The notes under the pieces are model-generated. The model was given only the letters and a program-made list of their open reading frames with translations, made no database searches and had not been told where the DNA came from. The position numbers were made by a program, and so were the translations under genes. A stretch of DNA of 64,000 nt. Source: Defluviimonas aquaemixtae. Lineage in GTDB: Bacteria > Pseudomonadota > Alphaproteobacteria > Rhodobacterales > Rhodobacteraceae. Below are positions 37,506 through 45,781 of this stretch, one piece after another. Each line of letters begins with the position of its first letter. The stretch's first letter is position 1. Location: NCBI RefSeq assembly GCF_900302475.1, contig NZ_OMOQ01000001.1, forward strand, positions 868,001 to 932,000, written 5' to 3'.

Positions 37506-39310
37506 CCGTCTTTCGCGCGGTCGAGCACCATCGCCCCCGATTTCGCGCCCGCCTCAACTGCGGCGAAGCCCGCCTCCGCTAGCGCGCCCGGAAAGGCGCC
37601 CGGTCCGAGCATCCGCGCCGTCAGGATGATCCGCCGCAGGCGCGGCGTTAGTGCGGCGACGATGATCTCGGGGCTCAGACGCGGATCGTTTGCGACGAGC
37701 ACCGTGGGGTTGAAGTCGCGCATGAGCGCTGCGAGCCCGTCTGCCGTTTCACCGTCGTCACCGGCAAAGAACAGCGGACCATCGGTGACCTTCAGTCGCG
37801 AGGTGTCGTCGAGCCCGTTTCTGACCGCCACCTCTCGACCGACCCGGGCGAGTTCCGCGCGTTCCTCCTGCGAAAGCGCGACGAGGCCAGGATGGGTCAT
37901 GGCCGAAAGGACGGGCAGGAACGAGATGCCGGCACCCACTTCCAGAAGCCGGTCGCGCTTTCCAACCAGATGCCGACGGTAGCGCGCGTTTCGGCGGTCG
38001 AACTTGCCCGCAGCGATCTCGGCCAGCGCCGCCGGTCCGAACACGCGTGGGTCGGCGGGCAGGCTGACGCCGTGGTTCTCCACCCATTCGAACGCGATAT
38101 CTGTCGTCCGGTCGATCCGGGCGGGCAAGTAGGTCTCGTCTGCCGCCGAACCGAAACCCTCGACAGGCGCGCTCCGCCGTTCGGATTTCGGGCGCGCTGC
38201 GGATTTCTTCTCGACCTCAGACATCAGCGCCGCGATCTTCGCCGGATCGCGGGCCTTGGGCGGCTTAGCCGAAATCTTCGTGAGAGGGACCTCCGAAGCC
38301 TCGATCAGCGACGCCTTCAACTCCTGATAGGCATCAGTCTGCTTGTATTCCTCCAGCCGCGCCTCGACGCGGTCGAGCGCCTCGTGGTGCAGCCGGTTCA
38401 GGACCGGATCCTTCAGAAGCTCCGCCGCGATCCGCGCGCGGTCCGCCGAATAGCGCAGGATGTTGGTGTCCTTCACCTCGTTCCGGTCCTGAAGCGCCCA
38501 GTAGTCTGCGTTGTACTTGTCCCTCTTCAGGTTGACGTTGCCGCGCAGCTTGCGGACCGCGTAGGCGTCGATTGACTTGACCGCGTAGTGGTTCATTTGC
38601 GCCCAGTCGTAGCCGAGCGTGCGGCGGATCGAGCGCCAGCCTCGGAACTTGAAATAGTCCTCCATCGGCAGGCCGGAGCCGTTCAGCCAGTGGACGCTCG
38701 CCGGATAGTCGGTCTTCAGGACCTTCGACTTCATGGTTGGGCGGTGGATGCCGAGCTTCCAGATCTCGGGATCGAACTTGAAAAGCGTCTTCACGCCCCA
38801 GCCCTTGTTCCAGAGGGGCGGGGCGGCATGGAGATATTGCTCGGTCACCGGCGCGCGGGACCAGTCCTGAACGCCGCCCGAGCCAAAGATGCGCCAGGTG
38901 ATCACGATACCGTTCGCCTCTCCGGCGGCCGAGATCATCGAGTCGAGCCGCCCGTCGCCGTAGTTAATGCAGAGGAACTCGTCAGCGTCGAAGAGAAGGA
39001 CCCAGTCCGACTCCATCACGACGGGCTCGACCTGCGCATGCTTGATCGCCGAGGGCTGGGGTTTCACGCCTTCGGGAATGACGTTCCGCCGGTGATGACC
39101 AAGGCCCAGCTCTTCGAGCCGGATCAGCATGTCGTCGGTGCCGTCGCTGCAATCGTTCGTGTAGACGAGGATGTCAGTGAAGCCGACGGCGAGGTGATGG
39201 GCGAACCACTCGATCAGGTAGGGCGCCTCATCCTTCATCATCGACACGGCGGTGATGCGGCCGAGCGGGCTTATGTGCTTGGCGAGATCGATCCGGGTGG
39301 CCCGCGTCAT
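37502..39310 (-). CDS. GT2-type glycosyltransferase with degenerate FkbM-like C-terminal domain
   Basis: A 602-aa fusion. Residues about 15-330 are a GT2 module of the same subgroup as the gene at 33391: SMMKDEAPYLIEWFAHH, YTNDCSDGTDDML, LFDADEFLCINY and LGIHRPTMKSK. A linker rich in Lys and Ser (330-395) follows. Residues about 420-602 resemble the FkbM protein at 34711, with LLEVGAGISFLPVL at residue 455, but the SAM-carboxylate motif AIEANPEL is ALSQEERA and the DIEGAE motif is ANDPRL. That domain is probably not active. Its ATG overlaps the upstream GT gene stop (ATGA). Confidence 0.82.
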   Translation of the reverse strand: MTRATRIDLAKHISPLGRITAVSMMKDEAPYLIEWFAHHLAVGFTDILVYTNDCSDGTDDMLIRLEELGLGHHRRNVIPEGVKPQPSAIKHAQVEPVVMESDWVLLFDADEFLCINYGDGRLDSMISAAGEANGIVITWRIFGSGGVQDWSRAPVTEQYLHAAPPLWNKGWGVKTLFKFDPEIWKLGIHRPTMKSKVLKTDYPASVHWLNGSGLPMEDYFKFRGWRSIRRTLGYDWAQMNHYAVKSIDAYAVRKLRGNVNLKRDKYNADYWALQDRNEVKDTNILRYSADRARIAAELLKDPVLNRLHHEALDRVEARLEEYKQTDAYQELKASLIEASEVPLTKISAKPPKARDPAKIAALMSEVEKKSAARPKSERRSAPVEGFGSAADETYLPARIDRTTDIAFEWVENHGVSLPADPRVFGPAALAEIAAGKFDRRNARYRRHLVGKRDRLLEVGAGISFLPVLSAMTHPGLVALSQEERAELARVGREVAVRNGLDDTSRLKVTDGPLFFAGDDGETADGLAALMRDFNPTVLVANDPRLSPEIIVAALTPRLRRIILTARMLGPGAFPGALAEAGFAAVEAGAKSGAMVLDRAKDG

Positions 39311-40122
39311 TCTTCGAGCGCGAGCGACGGGTCAATACCCACCTGTTCGCACATCCGGAAGGCATAGCTGCCAGGCGGCGGCACATGCTTGCGCCACCAA
39401 CGCCGCGTGCCGTTGGTGTAGAGATGGACCGAGAGTGTTTCGTCGGTGAAGTGGCCCTCCACGCGCCCGTAGGGGTCGAAGAAGACGTCGTTCAGTTGGA
39501 ACGGCACGGGGTAGAGCCCCGCCCGAGGCAGAGCATTCTTGATGATCCCGGTGACGCGCGCGAAATGGGTGAAGGCCTGCGGGCCGAACGCGGTGCGTTC
39601 GGTCGCGTAAATCTTCGCGGCGTGGGAGAGCTTGTCGGGCTGCTTGTCCATCTTCTTGCGTTGCCGCTTGTTCCACCATTCCGGGTAGTCGGGCAGGTTG
39701 TCGTAGTAGTTGAGCAACTGGTCCATGACCTCGCAGCGCTGCGGCAGGCCGATGACGCCGCAATTCAGCGCGCCTGAAAGCCCGTGCTCGCCGAAGACAT
39801 AGTCCATCCCGTCGGGGAAGGGCCGGTGGCAGAAGGCGTCGCAGTCGATCCAGATTGCGCCCGTCTTCCGAATCATCTTGTAGCGGAAGACGTTCGACAG
39901 GAAGGACGCGCTCGTTCGGGCGACGAGGGCCATGTCGAGGTCCATGATCTCGGCGGCCGGCCGGATCTCGACCCCTTCGGGCGCGTCTTGCACGTCGTCA
40001 GTCACGTAGAGCGTCGTCGGGTGACCCTGGTCCACGTGGGACTTGAGGCAAAGCTGGTTGAGGTAGTGAAGGCGCGGCCCGATCCAGAGGGAGGCCACCG
40101 GCCTGCGGTTTGCTTCTGTCAT
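39307..40122 (-). CDS. Glycosyltransferase with DxD motif (Gb3 synthase/capsular synthesis-like)
   Basis: A 271-aa protein. It shows SLWIGPRLHYLNQLCLKSHV at the N-terminus, LSNVFRYKMIRKTGAIWIDCD (metal-binding DCD at about residue 97) and NCGVIGL, the usual arrangement of GT32-type or Caps_synth sugar transferases. The start is placed at the ATG at 40122; another in-frame ATG at 40167 is possible. It shares a 145-base divergent control region with the methyltransferase at 40268 and is coupled to the GT2 fusion gene downstream. Confidence 0.82.
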   Translation of the reverse strand: MTEANRRPVASLWIGPRLHYLNQLCLKSHVDQGHPTTLYVTDDVQDAPEGVEIRPAAEIMDLDMALVARTSASFLSNVFRYKMIRKTGAIWIDCDAFCHRPFPDGMDYVFGEHGLSGALNCGVIGLPQRCEVMDQLLNYYDNLPDYPEWWNKRQRKKMDKQPDKLSHAAKIYATERTAFGPQAFTHFARVTGIIKNALPRAGLYPVPFQLNDVFFDPYGRVEGHFTDETLSVHLYTNGTRRWWRKHVPPPGSYAFRMCEQVGIDPSLALEE

Positions 40123-40267
40123 GTCCTTGCCTGTCTCGGGGCCCGTCCCGGGGCTTCTTTCGGCCATGGATACTTCAATTGCGGTGCCCACGGAACAGAA
40201 AACTCGGGACCGTGGGTGACAGGGCGCGCCGGTCCTTGTAGCTTGCCCGAAAACCGTTTCGGGCAGC

Positions 40268-40969
40268 ATGGGCATCAGCATCAACATCGCAACGCATATG
40301 GCGCGCTGCACACCGTTCCTGGCCGGCAAGACGCAAGGCATCATGCTCGGCCGCCAGAAGATGCACTTTCGTCCCGGCTGGAAGGGGCGGCTCGTGCGCA
40401 ACCTCGCGGCGCTTGGCATCGAGGCCAGCGAGGAGGAGCTGTTCCAGGAGGACGGGTTTTGCGAAAGCTTCCTGAAGGCCATCGGCTGGCCGCCGCTTCA
40501 AAGCCTCGATTTCTCCGACATCGAGGGGGCGGAGTTCATCCACGACCTGTCCGAGCCGGTCGGAGACGATCTGAAGGACCGGTTCGAGGTCATCTACGAC
40601 GGCGGCACGACCGAGCATGTGTTCGACATCGCGACCGCGTTTCGCAATGCCCATCACATGCTGAAGGCGGGCGGCGTCTTTCTGTCCTGCGTCGGCACCG
40701 ACGGATGGTTCGGCCACGGCTTTTACCAGGTCGGCCCTGACATCCCCTGGCGGTTCTGGGGCGCCTCGCTCGGCTATGAGGTGCTTGGCGTCTGGACCTT
40801 TCCGCGTGCGAGCCGGGAGGAGCCATTCGCCATTCCCGACCCGACCCACACGGCGCGGGGCGCGACACGGTCGTTCGACCAGCCGCAATTCATCTTCTAC
40901 GCGGTCAGGAAGCCCGTGGAACCGGTCGCGCCGAAGCCGGTCATCCAGTCGCACTATGTCGATTACTGA
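40268..40969 (+). CDS. Class I SAM-dependent methyltransferase-like protein
   Basis: A 233-aa protein. The C-terminal half contains FEVIYDGGTTEHVFDIATAF, then NAHHMLKAGGVFLSCV, the D-x-x-T-x-E-H-V pattern seen in methyltransferases of polysaccharide clusters. The canonical N-terminal E/DxGxGxG loop is not visible, although LQSLDFSDIEGAEFIHDL may occupy that place. The function is probably a sugar- or lipid-modifying methyl transfer. The FkbM gene begins 14 bases downstream. Confidence 0.72.
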   Translation: MGISINIATHMARCTPFLAGKTQGIMLGRQKMHFRPGWKGRLVRNLAALGIEASEEELFQEDGFCESFLKAIGWPPLQSLDFSDIEGAEFIHDLSEPVGDDLKDRFEVIYDGGTTEHVFDIATAFRNAHHMLKAGGVFLSCVGTDGWFGHGFYQVGPDIPWRFWGASLGYEVLGVWTFPRASREEPFAIPDPTHTARGATRSFDQPQFIFYAVRKPVEPVAPKPVIQSHYVDY

Positions 40970-40983
40970 TCCCGGAGGCAGCC

Positions 40984-41661
40984 GTGGCTGAACTGAGTGT
41001 CGAGGAAGAGCTTGCGAAGCTCAAACGCCGTCAGGCGCGCAACATGCGCCATGCCCATGCGCAGGGACTGATGCAGGGCATCCTGTCGATGCTGCGTCCG
41101 GGCGACGTTGTGCTGGATTGCGGCGCCAATGTCGGCGCTGTGACCGGTCCCCTGGCGGCCACAGGCGCCGACGTGCATTCCTACGAGCCCGATCCTTGGG
41201 CGTTCGGCGTGCTGTCCTCGGCCTTTGCCGATACGCCAAATGTCACACTCCACAACGCCGCTGTAGGTACGAGCGCGGGCGCGATCCAGCTCATGCGCGC
41301 GGATAATTTTGATAAGAACCCGAAGGGCGCGTCGGTAAAAAGCACGATCGTGACCGGTGGCCGGCGGATCGACGAAGCCGAAGGCAGCGCGATTGAGGTC
41401 GCTCTGGTCGATTTGCCTGCGACGATTCGCGAACTCGTGCGGAACCACGGCGAGATCGCCTTTCTGAAGATGGATATCGAAGGTGCGGAACTGGAGCTTC
41501 TGGAGACGATGCTGGCAGAGGATCTGTTCGCTCAAATCCGGCTGACCGTCGCCGAGACCCACGAGAAGAAGTTCCGCGACCTCGCGCCGCGTTTCGCGGA
41601 ACTGCGCCGCGCCGTCGCCGAACGCTACCCGGCGACGAAGGTCAACCTGGACTGGATTTGA
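40984..41661 (+). CDS. FkbM family methyltransferase
   Basis: A 225-aa enzyme with motif I VLDCGANVGAVTGPLA (about residue 42), VHSYEPDPWAFGVL and the FkbM-specific FLKMDIEGAELELLETML (about residues 160-175). This is the second stand-alone FkbM protein in the cluster, and its motif I is of the more usual D-C-G-A-N-V-G type. The start at 40984 follows GGAGGCAGCC; the methyltransferase-like gene is just upstream. Its last 20 bases overlap the convergent glycosyltransferase gene. Confidence 0.9.
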   Translation: MAELSVEEELAKLKRRQARNMRHAHAQGLMQGILSMLRPGDVVLDCGANVGAVTGPLAATGADVHSYEPDPWAFGVLSSAFADTPNVTLHNAAVGTSAGAIQLMRADNFDKNPKGASVKSTIVTGGRRIDEAEGSAIEVALVDLPATIRELVRNHGEIAFLKMDIEGAELELLETMLAEDLFAQIRLTVAETHEKKFRDLAPRFAELRRAVAERYPATKVNLDWI

Positions 41662-42547
41662 ATCCGTCGTCGGGCCCGCCGATCTGGCCCAGCCGTCGTA
41701 CGCCCGCCTGGCGTTGCAGCATGTCCTTGCCCTGCCGCGACAGCCCCGCCTCTTTGATCAGAAGCCAGCGCCTGTAATGCACCGTGAAGATTTCGCGGTC
41801 CTCGGGTAGCGGCTGGCCGCGCAGCATCCCGCCGAGGATGTAGTGCTGCTCCTCGTCCATCAGCCGCACCTCGAGCCCGGATTTCCGGATCGCGACCGGA
41901 AGGCTCATCTGGTCGAGATAGGGACGTTTCTTGGGGATGTCCGGTGTCGCGTCGATTGTCTGCGCGACCTCCATCCAGACTTCGGGAAAGCGCTTGCCGT
42001 CGGGGTCGCGGAAATCCTCGGGAAAGGTCACGAAGCCCGAACTGTAATAGGGCAGACGCGGCTTGCCGCGCTTCTGACGGGCGAGCATCATGCGTTCGGC
42101 CGGCACCTCCATCCCGCAGGCGCCGTAGATGCCGGTCCAGATCGACTGCGGCGCCCAATTCATCGAGGCGGCGGGTGTCAGCCGGACCGCGCCGGGTGAG
42201 ACGATGTTTTCCACGCGGTTCGGCCGAAGGCAGAGGATGTCGGAATCCATGAAGCCCGAAAAAGCGGTGTCGCGCGCTTCGAGCGCGGCAAGGATCTTGT
42301 TGCCATGGGGGTAGGGCGGGTCGAAGCGGCCTTCGGTCGGGAATGTCCTGAGGTCGCAGTCCAGCCGGCGAAGCGCCTCGACCACCTCGTCGCCGACCTC
42401 GCCGAAGCGATGTTCGGGGCAATAGCCAACGAGTCTTATCCGCGGCCCGAACTGTTCGCGGATCGAGGCGGCGAGATAGCAGGCCATGTTTTGGTAGTGC
42501 GGTGGCTCGACGATGAAGAAGAGCGTCACCTCCGCGGCGTCGATCAT
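41642..42547 (-). CDS. Putative GT-A fold glycosyltransferase
   Basis: A 301-aa protein. It has LFFIVEPPHYQNMACYLAASI, then FSGFMDSDILCLRP (DxD-type site, about residue 100) and YYSSGFVTFPEDFRD. It fits a group of small hypothetical glycosyltransferases in Rhodobacteraceae, though no named family can be assigned by eye. The start was chosen at 42547 (MIDAAEVTLFF); the frame extending upstream overlaps the MFS gene. Its end overlaps FkbM by 20 bases. Confidence 0.68.
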   Translation of the reverse strand: MIDAAEVTLFFIVEPPHYQNMACYLAASIREQFGPRIRLVGYCPEHRFGEVGDEVVEALRRLDCDLRTFPTEGRFDPPYPHGNKILAALEARDTAFSGFMDSDILCLRPNRVENIVSPGAVRLTPAASMNWAPQSIWTGIYGACGMEVPAERMMLARQKRGKPRLPYYSSGFVTFPEDFRDPDGKRFPEVWMEVAQTIDATPDIPKKRPYLDQMSLPVAIRKSGLEVRLMDEEQHYILGGMLRGQPLPEDREIFTVHYRRWLLIKEAGLSRQGKDMLQRQAGVRRLGQIGGPDDGFKSSPG

Positions 42548-42671
42548 AGGTCTGCCCGTCACCTGCGGCGCCTCACCGCGCCCTCCCGCGAATTGAACCG
42601 GGCGGCGGCTCCGATGTGAAGCGCCCGCGCCGAGAAGGCCGCCAGAGCGGTGTATCGGGGCAACAAAGCGG

Positions 42672-43898
42672 TCAAAGCTGCGCCTCCGCCCGGGGCCAGA
42701 GCCGGCGCGCTGCGAGCGTGGCGGCGGCCGCGAGCAAGCCCAGAAGGATCGAGGCCGCCGCCATGCCCGCCGCCGCGCCGAGCCAGCCTGCAAGGGGATA
42801 TGTGACGAGCCAGGCAGCATGGCTCAGCGCGAAATGGGCGGCGTAGAGCGCGGGCCGCTCGGACGGTGCAGCCGCCCGGCGCAGGAGTCGCCCGCCGGGC
42901 GTCAGGATCGTCGCGTAGCCAAGCCCCATTGCGGTCATCCAGAGAAGGTAGAGCGGCCAGAGCGCCTCGGAAAAGACCTGAGCGGTCGCGAAGATCACCG
43001 CGCCGGCGATCTGAAGGACGGCGAGCAGGACCGCGCCCGACAGCATGACGGAGCGGTCGGCGATCCGGTCGAGAAGTCTCGGCAGGATCAGCGCGGCCGC
43101 CATCGAACCAGCCCCGAAAGCGGCGGTCGCGACCGCGAACTGCGCCTCGCCGCGCCCGAAAAGCGCGCCGGCGATGACGGCGGTGTTGACGATGACCATC
43201 GCCCCGCCCGCCGCCGCCGCGAAGTTGAGCGCGAGAAGGCCGCGCAGTTCGGGCCGGGTGAGCATCATCCGACTGCCCGCGAAGGTGCGCTGCCATGCCC
43301 CGGCCGGCGCGCGCGTTGCCGGCGGCGGCGGGTTGGCCCAGGTCACGAGCGCCGCCGAGCCGAGAAAGCCCAACGCAGTTCCCAGGAAAAGACCGTTGGC
43401 AGGAACGACCAGCAACAGCAGCGCGGCGAGCGACGGGCTCGCGATGTTCTCGATGTCGTAGGCGAGCCGCGATAGCGACAGGGCGCGAGTATAGCTTTGC
43501 TCGTCCGGCAGGATGTCCGGAATCGTCGCCTGGAAGGTGGGCGTGAAGGCTGCGGAGGACGCCTGAAGGAGGAAGACCAGGACATAGATCTGCCAGATCT
43601 CGGTGACGAAGGGCAGCGAAAGCGCGATGCCCGCACGGATCAGGTCGAGCGTGACGAGAAGCCCGCGCCTCGGCAGACCGCCGAGGATTGCATTGGCCAG
43701 CGGCGCGAGCGCGACATAGGCGACCATCTTCAGCGTCAGCGCGACGCCTAGGACAAGCCCGCCCCTGAGCCCCGCCAGATCGTAAGCGAGAAGCGCAAGC
43801 GCGATGGTCAGAAGCCCGGTACCGAGAAGCGCCGTAACCTGCGCGGCGAAGAGCCGCGCGAACCCGGAATGGGCGAGGGGCGCGAAGAGGCCCAGCAC
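42672..43898 (-). CDS. MFS transporter (MdtH/enterobactin-exporter-like)
   Basis: A 408-aa membrane protein with about 11-12 helices. It begins with GTG at 43898, three bases after the LysE gene stop, suggesting coupling. The N-terminal LTIALALLAYDLAG, LRPG-like loops and APSERPALYAAHFALSHAAW near the C-terminal half are features of the MFS_3-type exporters. It probably exports a drug or metabolite. No regulator is adjacent. Confidence 0.85.
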   Translation of the reverse strand: MLGLFAPLAHSGFARLFAAQVTALLGTGLLTIALALLAYDLAGLRGGLVLGVALTLKMVAYVALAPLANAILGGLPRRGLLVTLDLIRAGIALSLPFVTEIWQIYVLVFLLQASSAAFTPTFQATIPDILPDEQSYTRALSLSRLAYDIENIASPSLAALLLLVVPANGLFLGTALGFLGSAALVTWANPPPPATRAPAGAWQRTFAGSRMMLTRPELRGLLALNFAAAAGGAMVIVNTAVIAGALFGRGEAQFAVATAAFGAGSMAAALILPRLLDRIADRSVMLSGAVLLAVLQIAGAVIFATAQVFSEALWPLYLLWMTAMGLGYATILTPGGRLLRRAAAPSERPALYAAHFALSHAAWLVTYPLAGWLGAAAGMAAASILLGLLAAAATLAARRLWPRAEAQL

Positions 43899-43901
43899 CG
43901 C

Positions 43902-44525
43902 TCAGGCCCGTCTGAGCGCCGCAGTGAAGATTCCCATCCCCACCAGCGCCGCACCCCCCGTACGGCTCAGCCACAGCCGCACGGATGGCTGCCGGATGCG
44001 CGCCCTGAGGCGGTCGGCCAGAAGCGCGTAGGCGAGGGCATTCACCGCCGCGAGGCCGACGAATGTCGCGATCAAGACCGCGAACTGCGGCAGAAGCGGC
44101 ACCCCGGGTCTGATGAACTGCGGCACGAACGCGATGAAGAACGCGATGGATTTAGGGTTGAGCGCGGTCACTGTCGCGGCATGCCTGAAAATGCCGCGCG
44201 CGGGGATGTTCGCCCCGGTAGCAATGCCGAGGCCTACGGTCGGTTTCGCGCGAAGAAGCTTCACCCCCAGCCAGACCAGATAGACTGCGCCGATCCATTT
44301 CAGGACCGTGAAGAGCGCCGCCGAGGCGAGGACCAGAGCGCCCAGCCCGGCCAGCGACGCGCTCATTGCGATCAGGTCGCCGAGCGCGACCCCAGCCGCC
44401 GTCGCCAGCGCGACACGGCGGCCCTGCGAGATCGCGTAGCTGAGGATCAGAAGCACCGTCGGCCCCGGTATGAGAAGCAGCGCGGTCGACGCCGCGACGA
44501 AGGCCAGCCAGAGATCGAGCGACAT
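43902..44525 (-). CDS. LysE family amino-acid exporter
   Basis: A 207-aa protein with five to six helices. The N-terminal LIPGPTVLLILSYAISQGRR and NPKSIAFFIAFVPQFI are standard for LysE/RhtB exporters, which pump out amino acids or homoserine lactones. The start at 44525 (MSLDLWLAF) fits the family. It is divergent from the MoxR-type gene and is followed closely by the MFS gene. Confidence 0.92.
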   Translation of the reverse strand: MSLDLWLAFVAASTALLLIPGPTVLLILSYAISQGRRVALATAAGVALGDLIAMSASLAGLGALVLASAALFTVLKWIGAVYLVWLGVKLLRAKPTVGLGIATGANIPARGIFRHAATVTALNPKSIAFFIAFVPQFIRPGVPLLPQFAVLIATFVGLAAVNALAYALLADRLRARIRQPSVRLWLSRTGGAALVGMGIFTAALRRA

Positions 44526-44725
44526 GGATGTCTTTCCGCAAATTAATCCTCGCGGAGCGAGCCACGGCTGTACGCGGCTGTCAATGCGGCCCGCGCCGGC
44601 AACCGTCACGGGACCGCCCATGGAGATGCCTACCAGTGCTTTAGTCTCGTATGCGGACACCGCAACGGATCTTGACCCCGCCCGACTGCGCCACCAGCAT
44701 GACTCGTGACGGAGAGGAGCCCGAT

Positions 44726-45637
44726 GTGACCGCCATTCCCGCCTCGATCGACGCCGTGGTTAAGATGCTTACCGATCAGGACTATGTCTCCGGCCGCGAC
44801 CTCGGCACCGTCGTGTTTCTCGCGCTGAAACTCGGGCGGCCACTCTTTCTCGAAGGCGAGGCGGGCGTCGGCAAGACCGAAATCGCCAAGGCGCTTGCCT
44901 CCGCGCTCGGTCGCCGTCTGATCCGGCTTCAGTGCTACGAAGGGCTCGACGCCGCCTCGGCGGTCTGCGACTGGAACTTCGCCGCCCAGATGATCGCGAT
45001 CCGTACCGCCGAGGCGGGCGGAGGGGCCGACCGGGACGCGCTGAGGGCCGAGCTTTTCACCGAGGATTACCTCATCGAGCGCCCGTTGCTGGCCGCGATG
45101 CGTCCCCAGCCGGGTGGCGCGCCGGTCCTTCTGATCGACGAACTCGACCGCACCGACGAACCCTTCGAGGCGTTTCTGCTCGAAGCGCTTTCCGATTTCC
45201 AGGTCACGATCCCGGAGCTCGGCACCATCAAGGCGCCCGAACCGCCGATCGTCATCCTGACTTCGAATCGCACGCGCGAGGTCCACGACGCGCTGAAGCG
45301 CCGCTGTCTCTATCACTGGGTCGACTATCCGAGCTTCGAGCGCGAGATGGAGATCGTCCATGCCCGCGCCCCCGAGGCGGCCGAGACTCTCAGCCGCGAG
45401 GTCGTGGCGTTCGTCCAGAAGCTCAGGACCGAGGACCTGTTCAAGAAACCCGGCGTTGCAGAGACGATCGACTGGGCCAAGTGCCTCCTCGCGCTCGACG
45501 TCATCGCGCTCTCGCCCGAGGTGATCGCCGACACGCTGGGCGCGATCCTGAAGTACCAGGACGACATCCAGAAGATCGCCGGCTCGCCCGCAAAGCAGAT
45601 CCTCGACGAGGTGCGGGCCGAGCTGGCGGAGGCATAA
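44726..45637 (+). CDS. MoxR-type AAA ATPase (CoxD-like)
   Basis: A 303-aa AAA protein with Walker A GEAGVGKTEIAKALA (about residue 49), Walker B VLLIDELDRTDEPFEAFLLEAL, sensor SNRTREVHDALKRRC and the C-terminal lid. The GTG at 44726 has a strong site (GGAGAGGAG) 6 bases upstream, so I prefer it over the ATG at 44699. CoxD-like proteins help insert the copper-sulfur-molybdenum centre of CO dehydrogenase, with a VWA partner that follows here at 45782. Confidence 0.9.
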   Translation: MTAIPASIDAVVKMLTDQDYVSGRDLGTVVFLALKLGRPLFLEGEAGVGKTEIAKALASALGRRLIRLQCYEGLDAASAVCDWNFAAQMIAIRTAEAGGGADRDALRAELFTEDYLIERPLLAAMRPQPGGAPVLLIDELDRTDEPFEAFLLEALSDFQVTIPELGTIKAPEPPIVILTSNRTREVHDALKRRCLYHWVDYPSFEREMEIVHARAPEAAETLSREVVAFVQKLRTEDLFKKPGVAETIDWAKCLLALDVIALSPEVIADTLGAILKYQDDIQKIAGSPAKQILDEVRAELAEA

Positions 45638-45737
45638 GGATGGAACGCGCACGCACCAGTCGCCGGCCACCCGGGCCGGATCGGCCGGGAAGCCGGATGC
45701 CCCGATCCTCGGAACGCCCCCTGCTTCTTCTGTTCAG

Positions 45738-45770
45738 AAATACCTCGGGGGTGCGGGGGCGGCGCCCCCG
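45738..45770 (+). repeat. Intergenic AATAC/GC-hairpin element, copy C
   Basis: AAATACCTCGGGGG is followed by TGC and the hairpin GGGGGC-GGC-GCCCCC. It lies about 100 bases after the stop of the MoxR gene and just ahead of the VWA gene, in the same orientation as the preceding gene. It matches copies A (13285) and B (21531). CTTC with nearby TT precedes AATAC in all three. Confidence 0.6.
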
Positions 45771-45781
45771 CTTCGCGCCGC

